Below are positions 15,742 through 24,550 of a DNA stretch of 30,065 nucleotides, one piece after another; positions within the stretch are counted from its first letter, which is position 1; every line of letters begins with the position of its first letter. Position numbers and translations under genes: made by a program. The notes beneath the pieces are model-generated. The model saw nothing but the letters and a program-made list of their open reading frames with translations. It was not told the origin of the DNA and did not search any database. Source of the stretch: CALARM01 sp964431735 (GTDB lineage Bacteria; Vulcanimicrobiota; SpSt-956; JAKJGF01); the NCBI GenBank assembly GCA_964431735.1, contig CAYSLJ010000091.1, forward strand, positions 1 to 30,065. The letters run 5' to 3'.

Positions 15742-18390
15742 ATGCAAATGAAATCAGTATATGAACCACATGAAATAGAAAAGAAACTTTATAATCACTG
15801 GATGGAAAAAGATTATTTTAAAGTAAAGGTAGATAAGGATAAAAAACCTTTTACCATTCTTATTCCTCCTCCCAATGTTACAGGTTCGTTACATATGGGC
15901 CATGCTCTTGATAATACAATACAGGATATGATAATACGTTTTCGCCGTATGCAGGGCTATAATACACTGTGGATTCCCGGCACGGACCATGCAGGAATAG
16001 CGACACAGAATAAAGTTGAAAAAGAGATTGCAGAAGAAGGACTCACACGTAAAGACCTGGGAAGAGAAGAATTCCTGAAAAGAGTATGGGCGTGGAAGGA
16101 AAAATACGGAAGGAATATTGTATACCAGCTTCAGAGACTCGGCGTTTCCTGTGACTGGACCCGTGAAAGATTTACTATGGACTCTGTCTGTTCCATGGCT
16201 GTAAAAACAGCTTTCAAGGCACTTTTTGATAAAGGTCTTATATACAGAGGCAAATATATAATTAACTGGTGTCCCCGATGTCTTACAGCTCTTTCTGATC
16301 TGGAGGTTTTACATGAAGAAACGGAAGGAAATCTCTATCATATAAACTATCCTTTTTTAGAAGGAGACGGAGGAGTAATAGTTGCCACAACAAGGCCGGA
16401 AACAATGCTCGGAGATACGGCAGTAGCAGTTCATCCACATGATGAAAAATATAAAACTCTTACAGGGAAAACACTGGTGCTTCCCATACTGAACAGAAAA
16501 ATTCCTCTTATAGGAGACGAATATGTAGATCCTTCTTTCGGAACAGGAGCAGTAAAGATTACTCCTGCTCATGACCCAAATGATTTTGAAGTAGGTAACC
16601 GTCATAATTTGAAACAGATAGTAGTTATTGATGAAAAAGGTATAATGACAGAAGAAGCAGGCCCTTATAAAGGTATGTCCAGAGAGGAATGCCGTAAAAA
16701 CATCATTGATGATCTTAAAGCAGGAGGATTCCTGGTAAAAGTTGAGCCTTATATGCATGGCGTCGGGAAATGTTACAGATGTAATACTTCTATAGAACCT
16801 CATATTTCAGAACAATGGTTCTGTAAAATGAAAGCTCTTGCAGAGCCGGCTATAGAAGCGGTGAAGAAAGGTCATATGAGGTTCTTCCCCGATAAATATA
16901 AAGACCTCTATCTTTACTGGATGGAAAACATAAAAGACTGGTGTATTTCCAGACAGCTATGGTGGGGTCACCGTATACCTGTATGGTACTGTGATGATTG
17001 CAGTAATTACTTTGCCTCCATAGAGACTCCTTCAACATGTGAAAAATGTAACAGTTCACACATACACCAGGAGTCTGATGTTCTGGATACATGGTTCAGT
17101 TCTGGCCTGTGGCCGTTATCTACCATGGGATGGCCTGAAGAAACGGAAGATATAAAATATTTTTATCCCACCTCTGTTCTTGTTACAGCCAGAGATATTA
17201 TATACCTGTGGGTTGCAAGAATGATGATGATGGGACTGGAATTTAAAGGAGATGTGCCTTTTCATCACGTCTTTATTCATGCTACAATACTCAATTCTGA
17301 AGGAAAAAGAATGAGCAAATCCCTGGGAACAGGTATTGATCCCCTGGATCTGATGGATAAATACGGTACAGATGCAACAAGATTCGGACTCACCTATATG
17401 ACTGCTCAGGGACAGGATGTAAAATTCACAGAAGAAAGACTGGAAATGAGCAGGAATTTTGCCAATAAAATCTGGAATGCCACAAGATTTACGTTAATGA
17501 ATCTGGAAGGCTTCACTCCGGGAAGTACATCAATTGACGATCTTAACCTGGATTTGCCTGATAAATGGATAATAAGCCGTTACGCAGGTCTTGTTACAAA
17601 AATGACCTACAGTTATGCCAACTATGAATTCAGTGAGGGAGCAAGAGAATTTTACGAATTTTTCTGGAATGAATTCTGTGACTGGTATCTTGAAATTTCA
17701 AAATTATCTCTCAATTCTCCTGATGAGAAAAGAAAATTTACTGTCCGGTACGTCCTCTGGTATATACTTACAGGTTCTATAAAACTCCTCCATCCTGTTA
17801 TGCCCTTTATTACAGAAGAACTGTGGTCCTATCTGCCGGAAAGCAAAGGGACTGTAATGTTTGCAGAATGGCCTTCTATAAATGAACATATGATAGATAA
17901 AAAAGCTGAAGATGAAATGAATGTAATGTCAGGCATAATAAAATCAGTAAGAGCTCTGAGAGGCGATCTGTCTGTTGCTCCATCAAAAGAAATACAGATC
18001 TCTATAGAAGCACCTGAAGAACAGGATAGGTTTCTTATAGAAAAAAATTCTTCTTATATAAATAAACTCGGAAAAATCAGTGAAATTGCCCTATTATCAT
18101 CCTTTGAGAAAAAACCTGAAATGGCCTTTTCGACCTGTTTCCAGACCATGGTTATATATATGCCTGTAAAGGATCTCATAGATATAGAGCAGGAAAAGAA
18201 AAAACTGGGAAAAGAAATTGAAAAGCTCGATAAAGACCTTGAAAAAATAAATCAGAAACTTACAAACGAAGCTTTTTTAGGGAAAGCTCCTCCAGAGATT
18301 ATAAATAAAGAAAAGGCCAGACAGGAAGAAACAGCCTTTAAACTGAACAGTATAAAAGAGAGACTCGCTGTTTTTAATAATATTTCGTGA
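15742..18390 (+). CDS. valS: Valine--tRNA ligase
   Basis: 882-aa class I aminoacyl-tRNA synthetase that charges tRNA-Val and edits threonine. Signatures are PPPNVTGSLHMGHAL (HIGH motif at 51-54) and RMSKS (523-527). The CP1 editing domain carries TTRPETMLGDTAVAVHP. A C-terminal coiled coil (about 815-880, Lys/Glu-rich) is typical of ValRS. ATG 15742 is preferred over 15748 because AAAAGGA is 11 bases upstream. The stop TGA (18388-18390) is created by a repeat 7-mer (GTGAGTC). Confidence 0.97.
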   Translation: MQMKSVYEPHEIEKKLYNHWMEKDYFKVKVDKDKKPFTILIPPPNVTGSLHMGHALDNTIQDMIIRFRRMQGYNTLWIPGTDHAGIATQNKVEKEIAEEGLTRKDLGREEFLKRVWAWKEKYGRNIVYQLQRLGVSCDWTRERFTMDSVCSMAVKTAFKALFDKGLIYRGKYIINWCPRCLTALSDLEVLHEETEGNLYHINYPFLEGDGGVIVATTRPETMLGDTAVAVHPHDEKYKTLTGKTLVLPILNRKIPLIGDEYVDPSFGTGAVKITPAHDPNDFEVGNRHNLKQIVVIDEKGIMTEEAGPYKGMSREECRKNIIDDLKAGGFLVKVEPYMHGVGKCYRCNTSIEPHISEQWFCKMKALAEPAIEAVKKGHMRFFPDKYKDLYLYWMENIKDWCISRQLWWGHRIPVWYCDDCSNYFASIETPSTCEKCNSSHIHQESDVLDTWFSSGLWPLSTMGWPEETEDIKYFYPTSVLVTARDIIYLWVARMMMMGLEFKGDVPFHHVFIHATILNSEGKRMSKSLGTGIDPLDLMDKYGTDATRFGLTYMTAQGQDVKFTEERLEMSRNFANKIWNATRFTLMNLEGFTPGSTSIDDLNLDLPDKWIISRYAGLVTKMTYSYANYEFSEGAREFYEFFWNEFCDWYLEISKLSLNSPDEKRKFTVRYVLWYILTGSIKLLHPVMPFITEELWSYLPESKGTVMFAEWPSINEHMIDKKAEDEMNVMSGIIKSVRALRGDLSVAPSKEIQISIEAPEEQDRFLIEKNSSYINKLGKISEIALLSSFEKKPEMAFSTCFQTMVIYMPVKDLIDIEQEKKKLGKEIEKLDKDLEKINQKLTNEAFLGKAPPEIINKEKARQEETAFKLNSIKERLAVFNNIS

Positions 18391-18402
18391 GTCGTTATAA
18401 TC

Positions 18403-18521
18403 GTGACGCGTAACGCGTAACGCGTGACGGGTGGTTCGTGAGGCGTAACGCGTGACGGGTGGTTCGTGAGGCGTGATGCGTGACGGGTGGTTCGTGAGGC
18501 GTAATGCGTGAGGCGTATTTT
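18403..18521 (+). repeat. 17 in-phase heptamers with a 28-bp higher-order unit
   Basis: Seventeen uninterrupted 7-mers. Within them a 28-bp unit of four heptamers (GTGACGG, GTGGTTC, GTGAGGC, then GTRAYGC) is repeated three times in tandem (18424-18451, 18452-18479, 18480-18507). The tract ends with GTGAGGC and GTATTTT. Confidence 0.9.
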
Positions 18522-18546
18522 CAGCAGTACCCGGGCGAATACGGTT

Positions 18547-18602
18547 CACTTTTCACTCTTCACTCTTCACTCTTCACTCTTCACTCTTCACTTTTCACTC
18601 TT
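18547..18602 (-). repeat. Eight in-phase heptamers, CACTCTT type
   Basis: Eight consecutive 7-mers, six CACTCTT and two CACTTTT. On the minus strand it encodes the last codons and the stop of the Met8-like gene. Confidence 0.9.
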
Positions 18603-19244
18603 ATAATGACTGAAAATCTCTTCTATTAAATCTTCAACTTCTCTATTTTTGCCATCTTTTAATAATTCAGGAATATTACTTTCCATAAGGGTTTCCCAGA
18701 ATTTTTTTCTTTTTTCCGGTACCGGAATTTCTTTCTGTACCCTATCTCTCATGGTTCCAAGGATGGACGTAAAAGTGCCATATGCTTCAGAATAAATACT
18801 TTCAAGATCTTTTCTTATTTTTTTTGAAAGACAGGGACTTTTGCCGCATGTAGAAACTGTTATTATAAGAGGGCCTCTTCTGATACAGGAGGGAACGATA
18901 AAATCACATAGTTGTGGTTCATCGACAATATCTGCCATTATTCCAAGTTCTCTTGTTTCTTCATAAACTGATTTATTTACCTGTGAAGAATCTGTTGCGG
19001 CAATTACAAGAAAAGCACCTTTCAGATCACCTTTCTCATATGCTCTATTTATAAAGGTTATTTTATTCTTTTGCGAAAGTACTATTAAATGGTCTGTTAT
19101 AAAAGGAGCTATTACCGATACAGACCCTCCTGAATCGAGTAAAGAACAGACCTTTCTTTCGGCTACTCTGCCGCCACCTACGACAATGCATTTTCTACCG
19201 GAAAGGTTTAATAAAATCGGATAATAAGTGGGTTTTATACTCAC
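18588..19244 (-). CDS. Precorrin-2 dehydrogenase / sirohydrochlorin ferrochelatase (Met8, CysG N-terminal type)
   Basis: 218-aa protein of the siroheme branch: NAD-dependent oxidation of precorrin-2 and possibly iron insertion. The Rossmann motif VVGGGRVAERK (21-31) and the IAATDSSQVN and FIVPSCIRRGPLIITVSTCGKSPCLSKKIR blocks are diagnostic. It lacks the methyltransferase half found in CysG. The GTG start (19244) and the stop TGA (18588-18590) are both provided by flanking heptamer tracts, and no SD is visible. It lies downstream of hemC, with a 300-base repeat-bearing gap between. A role in haem rather than siroheme synthesis is possible. Confidence 0.88.
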   Translation of the reverse strand: MSIKPTYYPILLNLSGRKCIVVGGGRVAERKVCSLLDSGGSVSVIAPFITDHLIVLSQKNKITFINRAYEKGDLKGAFLVIAATDSSQVNKSVYEETRELGIMADIVDEPQLCDFIVPSCIRRGPLIITVSTCGKSPCLSKKIRKDLESIYSEAYGTFTSILGTMRDRVQKEIPVPEKRKKFWETLMESNIPELLKDGKNREVEDLIEEIFSHYKSEK

Positions 19245-19268
19245 TATTCACTGCTCACTATTCACTAT
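19241..19268 (-). repeat. Heptamer tract carrying the Met8-like start codon
   Basis: Four consecutive 7-mers (TCACTAT, TCACTGC, TCACTAT, TCACTAT). The most downstream one supplies the GTG start of the gene at 18588-19244. Confidence 0.75.
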
Positions 19269-19351
19269 TTATAGTTTCGGGATATTTTTTACTTGTTCGG
19301 TACTCAGGACTGCCCCAAAAACAACTCCGGCAAATTGTTAGAAGCAATTAG

Positions 19352-19534
19352 TCCTCGCGTCACGATATAAACTGTAACTATGATGTAATTATTTCCTGAC
19401 AGATCCTCATGACTGACCGAAAAATAACTCTGGATATGAAAATGATGAAGTTTTATGCTTCAATGTCTATTCATTTTCATATCTGGTTGGCAGCCGCTCC
19501 GGTCATAGCTGTTATTATCCTCGCGTCACGATAT
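19352..19534. repeat. 17-bp direct repeats flanking copy C of the dispersed repeat
   Basis: The 17-mer TCCTCGCGTCACGATAT occurs identically at 19352-19368 and 19518-19534, on either side of the 82-bp repeat copy at 19434-19514. The arrangement could mark a duplicated insertion site or recombination between repeats. No gene is visible in 19245-19548. Confidence 0.7.
19434..19514 (+). repeat. 82-bp dispersed repeat, copy C
   Basis: Aligns with copies A and B. It keeps a 12-bp perfect inverted repeat (ATATGAAAATGA...TCATTTTCATAT). The second hairpin is changed (GCCG-CTC-CGGT). A one-base indel relative to copy A breaks any shared reading frame, so the repeat is unlikely to be coding. Confidence 0.75.
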
Positions 19535-19548
19535 TATAACGGGTAATA

Positions 19549-20466
19549 TCAGCCTCTCAATTCCCTTAAAATCATATATGCTCCTCTGGAAAGAAGTTTT
19601 TCTGCCAGTTCTTTCCCCACTTCTTTTCCCCTGTTTCTCTCTCCCATTATTTCTCCTCTAAAGATTTTCTTCCCATCCGTACTGGCAATAAATCCTTTCA
19701 ATATGAGGTCATTACCGGATATCAATGCATATGCACCTGCAGGTATCTGACATCCTCCCTCTATGGCGAAAAGAAAACTTCTTTCGGCAGTTATTTCATC
19801 TCTGCTGACAGGATCGTCTATTTCTTTTAGCAGTTCCATAACCTCGTTATTATCTTTTCTTACCTCCACCGCAATAGCTCCCTGTCCGGCAGACGGAATT
19901 ACCATATCAGGAGAAAGATATTCGGTAATCCTATTTTTCAGGTTCATCCTTATAAGACCGGCCGCTGCAAGTATGAGTCCGTCAAATTCCCCTTCTTCAA
20001 GTTTTCTGAGCCTTGTATCCAGATTTCCTCTTATATCTTTTACCATAAAATCAGGTCTCAGGGAAAGAATCTGAGCTTTTCTTCTGAGACTGCTCGTTCC
20101 TATAAATTTTCCTGACGGAACATCATAGAGTTTTCTGCCATCCTTTGAGATAAATACATCTCTCTTATCTTCTCTTTCGGGAATTGCTCCTATACATAAT
20201 TCATCTGGCAGTACAGAAGGAAGATCTTTCAGACTGTGTACGGCTATATCTATAGTTTTTTTTAAAAGTTCCTCTTCTATTTCTTTTACAAATAATCCTT
20301 TATCGCCTATTTTAGATAAAGGTGTATCCAGTATTTTATCACCTTTAGTTTTTATTATTTTAAGAACAGAAGAGTACCCTCTTTCCTGAACCTTTGTCAT
20401 GATATATTCAGACTGTATAATGGCAAGCCTGCTACCTCTTGTACCTATGATTATTTCTTTTTTCAA
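19549..20466 (-). CDS. hemC: Porphobilinogen deaminase (hydroxymethylbilane synthase)
   Basis: 305-aa enzyme that joins four porphobilinogens into the linear tetrapyrrole. GTRGSRLAIIQ opens the protein, D81 lies in HSLKDLP, and C239 in GGCQIPAGA carries the dipyrromethane cofactor. The start is TTG at 20466 with AGGGGAG nine bases upstream. DUF1844 ends 13 bases upstream on the same strand, so the two are likely co-transcribed. No hemA, hemB, hemD or hemL is in the window. Confidence 0.96.
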   Translation of the reverse strand: MKKEIIIGTRGSRLAIIQSEYIMTKVQERGYSSVLKIIKTKGDKILDTPLSKIGDKGLFVKEIEEELLKKTIDIAVHSLKDLPSVLPDELCIGAIPEREDKRDVFISKDGRKLYDVPSGKFIGTSSLRRKAQILSLRPDFMVKDIRGNLDTRLRKLEEGEFDGLILAAAGLIRMNLKNRITEYLSPDMVIPSAGQGAIAVEVRKDNNEVMELLKEIDDPVSRDEITAERSFLFAIEGGCQIPAGAYALISGNDLILKGFIASTDGKKIFRGEIMGERNRGKEVGKELAEKLLSRGAYMILRELRG

Positions 20467-20479
20467 AAGCTATTCTCCC

Positions 20480-20764
20480 CTATTCAGGCTGGTTGCCGGC
20501 TTTCTGTACATAGGCCATTCTGAGAGTTGCAAGAAGGTTTTTGAAGTCCTGAGATTGTTTTGTATCTATCACAGGACTTATTGCTTCAATGATAGCACCC
20601 ATACTGTCTATAGCAAGTTTTGCCTGCTTCAAATCAATCTTTGAGCCTTCTTTCGGAATAAGTCCGAGACAGTCATAGGCTTTATTACCAAGGAGTCCTA
20701 TGAAATTTGCAAGTAATATTTCCACATCGGGAAGTTTCATTTCTTCCATTTTCTTTTCTGTCAT
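20480..20764 (-). CDS. DUF1844 family protein
   Basis: 94-aa cytoplasmic protein of unknown function. It matches the DUF1844 pattern as I know it: a membrane-free helix, a GxxAYDCLGLIP segment (about 26-37), KIDLKQAKLAIDSMGAI (about 43-59) and a C-terminal LLATLRMAYVQ. The ATG at 20764 has a strong AAAGGAGG SD. It lies directly upstream of hemC with a 13-base gap. A role in haem synthesis is only suggested by position. Confidence 0.8.
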   Translation of the reverse strand: MTEKKMEEMKLPDVEILLANFIGLLGNKAYDCLGLIPKEGSKIDLKQAKLAIDSMGAIIEAISPVIDTKQSQDFKNLLATLRMAYVQKAGNQPE

Positions 20765-20823
20765 AAAAGTTCCTCCTTTGAATAGTGACGCATAACGCGA
20801 GGATTATTATCTTACAAAAATAT

Positions 20824-22176
20824 CTAAAGCTCTGTCAGATATTTTTTCATGTTATCCAGAAATATTTTATTATATTCTTCTTCTTTACCGGAAAAACCTG
20901 CATAAAAGGCTTTATCGGAATATTTAATCAGTATTCTGATAATTCTCCTGCATGTATAAAACGTTATAATCATGCCGACCATCATAAGGAAACATCCTGC
21001 ATATACTACAGGTATTCCCGGATCTTTCTTTATCTGAAGACCTGTATATTCTATTACACCGGTAAATGTAAATGTATAGCCTTCAAAATCTCTGGATATT
21101 CCTTTCTCGAAGAGCCCGATTTCCTGCCAGGAAGGTATTTTATGTGTATCCATAAATTCCCTGCATATCTGTAATGTAACAGCAGGATTGACAGGGAAAT
21201 AAGACCGGGATTTTACAGTATTTCCATCAATAAACATATCGGGATAAAAATATCCTGTTTTGACAATCCAGTCATTGGGAAGAATAAAAAAATTATTACC
21301 CTCTACAGTATTTCCTCCTTCATCAAGAGGAATAAAATAATCTTCCTTTATTCCGTCAGGTGATATAACGGAAAATTTCAGAGCTGCCATGCCCCAGTCT
21401 GCCTGATAAAATACAACACCTTTATATTCCAGAGGGTCATTAACAGATATGATTTTTTCCTGTATTTTCCTGTTACCTTCCAGAACCTCAAGCTCACTGA
21501 AATACTGTTTTATTCTATGATTTTCATATAAATCCAGATGAAAATCTTTAAGTCTTACCTGAAAATTATTATTTCTGTCAGTATAAGTATTTCGCCCTTC
21601 AACCTCTATGAGAGTAACATAATCTTTATAACCTGTAATTCCACCGTATATAGCTCCGGCAAATATTACAAGAATACTTATATGAATTATAAAAGGCCCC
21701 CATTGTTTTAAATATCCTTTTTCACCATATATATGAACATTACCGTCATTGTCTTTTTCCTGCTTCACGTAAAAACCTTTCTGGCAGAGATATTTTAAAA
21801 TCTTATCACATGCTTCTGCAGAAGATAGTGGAACAGTCATGAAATTTTTATAAAAATTAAAAGGCATAACTGTTTTCTTGCCTTTAATTTTATTGGCCGT
21901 ATGTTCTATAGAACAGATAGTTATATTTATGCCTATAATGGCAAGTAATATTCTGTATATAAGAGAGTTATAAAGATTATTAACTCCAAGAGTGATTATA
22001 AGATTATACCAGAAAGGAGAATACATATTTTGATATATGTCAGTCTGTTCACTCTGAGGTACGACCGTTCCTGCTATTGATACAATTGCAAGAAGGATTA
22101 TAAAAAAAACTGCAACTTTCATAGAAGTAAAAAACATCCATATAGAATCTATAATATTTTGTTTATTTTCTTTCAA
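20824..22176 (-). CDS. resB: ResB/Ccs1-type cytochrome c biogenesis protein
   Basis: 450-aa membrane protein of system II cytochrome c maturation, which carries haem to apocytochrome outside the membrane together with ResC/CcsA. Membrane helices lie near 15-40, 72-95, 160-180 and 395-415. A large extracytoplasmic domain (about 185-390) is typical, with LEYKGVVFYQADWG as a ResB hallmark. TTG 22176 is chosen because GGAG lies seven bases upstream; the frame extends 18 codons further, but that part is repeat-encoded. Position after the dihaem peroxidase fits its job. No ResC is in the window. Confidence 0.9.
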   Translation of the reverse strand: MKENKQNIIDSIWMFFTSMKVAVFFIILLAIVSIAGTVVPQSEQTDIYQNMYSPFWYNLIITLGVNNLYNSLIYRILLAIIGINITICSIEHTANKIKGKKTVMPFNFYKNFMTVPLSSAEACDKILKYLCQKGFYVKQEKDNDGNVHIYGEKGYLKQWGPFIIHISILVIFAGAIYGGITGYKDYVTLIEVEGRNTYTDRNNNFQVRLKDFHLDLYENHRIKQYFSELEVLEGNRKIQEKIISVNDPLEYKGVVFYQADWGMAALKFSVISPDGIKEDYFIPLDEGGNTVEGNNFFILPNDWIVKTGYFYPDMFIDGNTVKSRSYFPVNPAVTLQICREFMDTHKIPSWQEIGLFEKGISRDFEGYTFTFTGVIEYTGLQIKKDPGIPVVYAGCFLMMVGMIITFYTCRRIIRILIKYSDKAFYAGFSGKEEEYNKIFLDNMKKYLTEL

Positions 22177-22198
22177 TGTATGACTCCATTCTAAAATA

Positions 22199-22261
22199 GT
22201 AACGGGTGACGCGTAAATTTCACCATCCATCTTTCACTGTTCACTTCTCACCACTCACGAC
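22199..22261. repeat. Heptamer arms between peroxidase and resB genes
   Basis: Three 7-mers (GTAACGG, GTGACGC, GTAAATT) at 22199-22219 face four TCAC-type 7-mers at 22234-22261, which end just before the peroxidase stop. Confidence 0.75.
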
Positions 22262-22263
22262 TA

Positions 22264-23265
22264 TTACATTCTCTTCGTATCAGTAAGGCTATTAAAAAAA
22301 CTCACAATAAATCCTGTTTCACTATCACTGAAATCTTTACCGAGCTGTAAAGTCGCCATCTTTTTGACGGCTTCTTCAATGGTTTTTATCTTACCGTCAT
22401 GATAATAGGGAGCAGTAATGGCAATATTTCTGAGCATAGGTACTTTAAATATAAACTTATCGGCTTTATCTTTTGTTATTTCATAACGACCAGAGTCTGC
22501 AGTATGTTCATAAGGCTTTTTGATTCCAATCTTCTGATACATATTTCCACCCAGAAGGGGCCCTGCATGACATGTAATACATCCGGAAGATATAAACAGC
22601 TCCAGTCCCTTCTGTTGATCATCAGTAAGGGCATTATGATTTCCCTTTATAAATTCATCAAAACGATCCGATGTTTTGAGAGTCCTTTCATAAGAAGCTA
22701 TTGCTCTGTTCACATTGGCAACAGTAAATGGTTTATCATCTTTCGGAAATGTTTTTTTGAATAAATCTTTATATTCTTTACTCAATTTTTCCTTTAATTT
22801 TTTCGAAGGATATGCCATATGACCTTTTAACTGTTCTTCAAGTGTTGTAGCACGTCCATCCCAGAACTGTGCAAATTGATAACCTGCATTGAGTACAGTA
22901 GGAGTATTTCTCTTACTATTTTTACAGGCTTTACCTTCAGAAACAGATAAATTATCAACTCCCCCTTTTTTATTATCCACCGTATGGCAGCTATTACAGG
23001 ATTCTTTACCATTATTGGAGAGTTTCTTTTCAAAGTAAAGTTTTTCTCCGAGTCTTACAAGTTCTTCAGTATCTTCATCTGTTCCCGCCATTTGTTCGGG
23101 TATAACACCGAATATAGAAGATACCTGTTTTACAAGAATAGCAGACTCCCTTCCTTTATTTGCAGATGGTTCCGGTTCAGGAGAATTCTGTCCGGAAGGA
23201 TGACACCTTATTACAAAAATAATAGAAATAAACAGGAGAAAAGCCAGAAAAAATGGTTTTTTCAT
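22264..23265 (-). CDS. Dihaem cytochrome c peroxidase (CcpA/MauG family)
   Basis: 333-aa exported enzyme that reduces H2O2 to water with electrons from small c-type donors. It has an N-terminal hydrophobic signal ending in VIRC (C21), a possible but atypical lipobox, then a Pro/Glu/Ser linker. Two haem-binding sites are present: CNSCH (90-94) and CITCH (229-233). M277 (VPMLRN) and H289 (YYHDGK) are candidates for axial or active-site ligands. AAGGAG lies six bases before the ATG. resB downstream could mature it, and a 28-aa hydrophobic peptide ORF lies just upstream. Confidence 0.93.
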   Translation of the reverse strand: MKKPFFLAFLLFISIIFVIRCHPSGQNSPEPEPSANKGRESAILVKQVSSIFGVIPEQMAGTDEDTEELVRLGEKLYFEKKLSNNGKESCNSCHTVDNKKGGVDNLSVSEGKACKNSKRNTPTVLNAGYQFAQFWDGRATTLEEQLKGHMAYPSKKLKEKLSKEYKDLFKKTFPKDDKPFTVANVNRAIASYERTLKTSDRFDEFIKGNHNALTDDQQKGLELFISSGCITCHAGPLLGGNMYQKIGIKKPYEHTADSGRYEITKDKADKFIFKVPMLRNIAITAPYYHDGKIKTIEEAVKKMATLQLGKDFSDSETGFIVSFFNSLTDTKRM

Positions 23266-23285
23266 AAAAAACTCCTTATTATTTT

Positions 23286-23372
23286 TCAGAATTCCATCTG
23301 TTCCTGGCCTGATATAGAAGTTTTTAAGAACAGCAATAACAGGAACAGGCTGAATAAGATATATTTTATCAT
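23286..23372 (-). CDS. 28-aa hydrophobic peptide ORF upstream of the peroxidase gene
   Basis: ATG at 23372 with AAGGAG six bases upstream; stop TGA at 23286-23288. It encodes a short Lys-headed peptide with a long Leu/Phe run (about residues 4-17) and the tail GQEQMEF. That is the shape of a small membrane peptide or of a signal sequence cut short. The peroxidase gene begins 20 bases after its stop with its own SD. It could be a leader peptide, a tiny membrane protein or the remnant of a truncated exported protein. Nothing but the SD and the composition supports it. Confidence 0.45.
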   Translation of the reverse strand: MIKYILFSLFLLLLFLKTSISGQEQMEF

Positions 23373-23392
23373 ATATTCTCCTTATAAGAAGC

Positions 23393-23535
23393 GTAACAGG
23401 TGATTCGTGATGCGTAACGCGTAATGCGTAACGGGTGGTTCGCGATCGTTATGCGTATTTTGACCGGTACCGAACGAACACAGGGGGTCGCCCCTACCAT
23501 TCACCCTTCACGACTCACTTCTCACTTCTCACGAC
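23393..23535. repeat. Composite repeat cassette downstream of cydB
   Basis: GTRAYGC-type heptamers (23393-23441, then 23448-23461 after a one-base loss) end in GTATTTT. A non-repeat core (23462-23500) contains AGGGGGTCGCCCCTAC, and five TCAC-type heptamers (23501-23535) reach the cydB stop. The order matches the cassette at 18403-18602. Confidence 0.8.
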
Positions 23536-24549
23536 TCAATACACAAGATCTTTCTCGTTTATTTTATCTTTAAAAAGACTGTACACCCAGGTCTGGTAGA
23601 TTATTACAATGGGAACAAACACAAGAGCTACGGCAAGCATTATCTTCAGGGTAAGAGGGCTTGATGAAGAATTATATACTGTCAGACTGAAGGAAGGGTT
23701 TATACTTGATGGCAACATAGCAGGATAAAGGCCTGTAACTCCGAAAAATGTTGCGCTTAATATGGTCAGACACGATGAGAACCATGCCTTCCACCAGGCT
23801 TTTTTATATATGAACAATCTTGATAATACAAGGCCGGTAACAGTCAATAAAGGAATAATAAACAGAACCGGCAGATGGATATAATTATCAAAGAGCCCTG
23901 TAAGTAATTTTGTCACAAGCAGAAAAATTAAAGTGACTACCAGAAGTGTAACCCATAATATTTCCGAAAGACCGGCAGCTCTGTTATTAAGTTCTCCTTC
24001 TGATTTAATAGCAAGCCAGAGTGAGCCATGAAGAAGAAATAAAAGAAGGAAAAATACTCCTCCGAGAAGTCCGTAAGGATTGAGAAGAGTAAAAAGATTT
24101 CCTCTGTATATACCATCTCCATCAATGGGAATACCCTGAAAAATATTTGCAAATGCTACTCCCAGTAATACTGCAGGAAGAAAACTACCGGCCACAAGTC
24201 CTGTGTCCCATATTTTTTTCCACAGAGGATGATCCAGTTTACCTCTGAATTCAATAGATATGCCTCTGATTATAAGAGCAAATAAAACAAGCATTAAAGC
24301 TGAATACATTGAACTGAACATAACTGCATAGGTCTTCGGGAAAGCAGCAAAGGTAACTCCTCCTGCAGATATAAGCCATACTTCATTACCATCCCAGAAA
24401 GGCCCTATAGAATTATATATAATCCTTTTATTTTCTTCATTTTTAGCCAGAAAAGGCATAAGGGTACCAAGGCCGAGATCAAATCCGTCTAACATAAAAT
24501 AAACTGCCCAGAGAAGTCCCCAGAGAATAAACCATATTGTTTCTAACAT
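23536..24549 (-). CDS. cydB: Cytochrome bd ubiquinol oxidase subunit II
   Basis: 337-aa integral membrane subunit of the high-affinity bd oxidase. FMLDGFDLGLGTLMP in the first helix and GPFWDGNEVWLISAGG are family signatures; about eight or nine membrane helices follow. It starts one base after the cydA stop, with GGAGAG inside the end of cydA, so the two are translated from one message. The stop TGA at 23536-23538 lies at the border of a heptamer tract. No cydX-like small ORF was seen downstream. Confidence 0.96.
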   Translation of the reverse strand: MLETIWFILWGLLWAVYFMLDGFDLGLGTLMPFLAKNEENKRIIYNSIGPFWDGNEVWLISAGGVTFAAFPKTYAVMFSSMYSALMLVLFALIIRGISIEFRGKLDHPLWKKIWDTGLVAGSFLPAVLLGVAFANIFQGIPIDGDGIYRGNLFTLLNPYGLLGGVFFLLLFLLHGSLWLAIKSEGELNNRAAGLSEILWVTLLVVTLIFLLVTKLLTGLFDNYIHLPVLFIIPLLTVTGLVLSRLFIYKKAWWKAWFSSCLTILSATFFGVTGLYPAMLPSSINPSFSLTVYNSSSSPLTLKIMLAVALVFVPIVIIYQTWVYSLFKDKINEKDLVY

Positions 24550-24550
24550 G

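Noticed and set aside
18403..18602. CRISPR array
   Set aside because: The repeats are contiguous heptamers with no spacers of constant length, and no cas gene is nearby.
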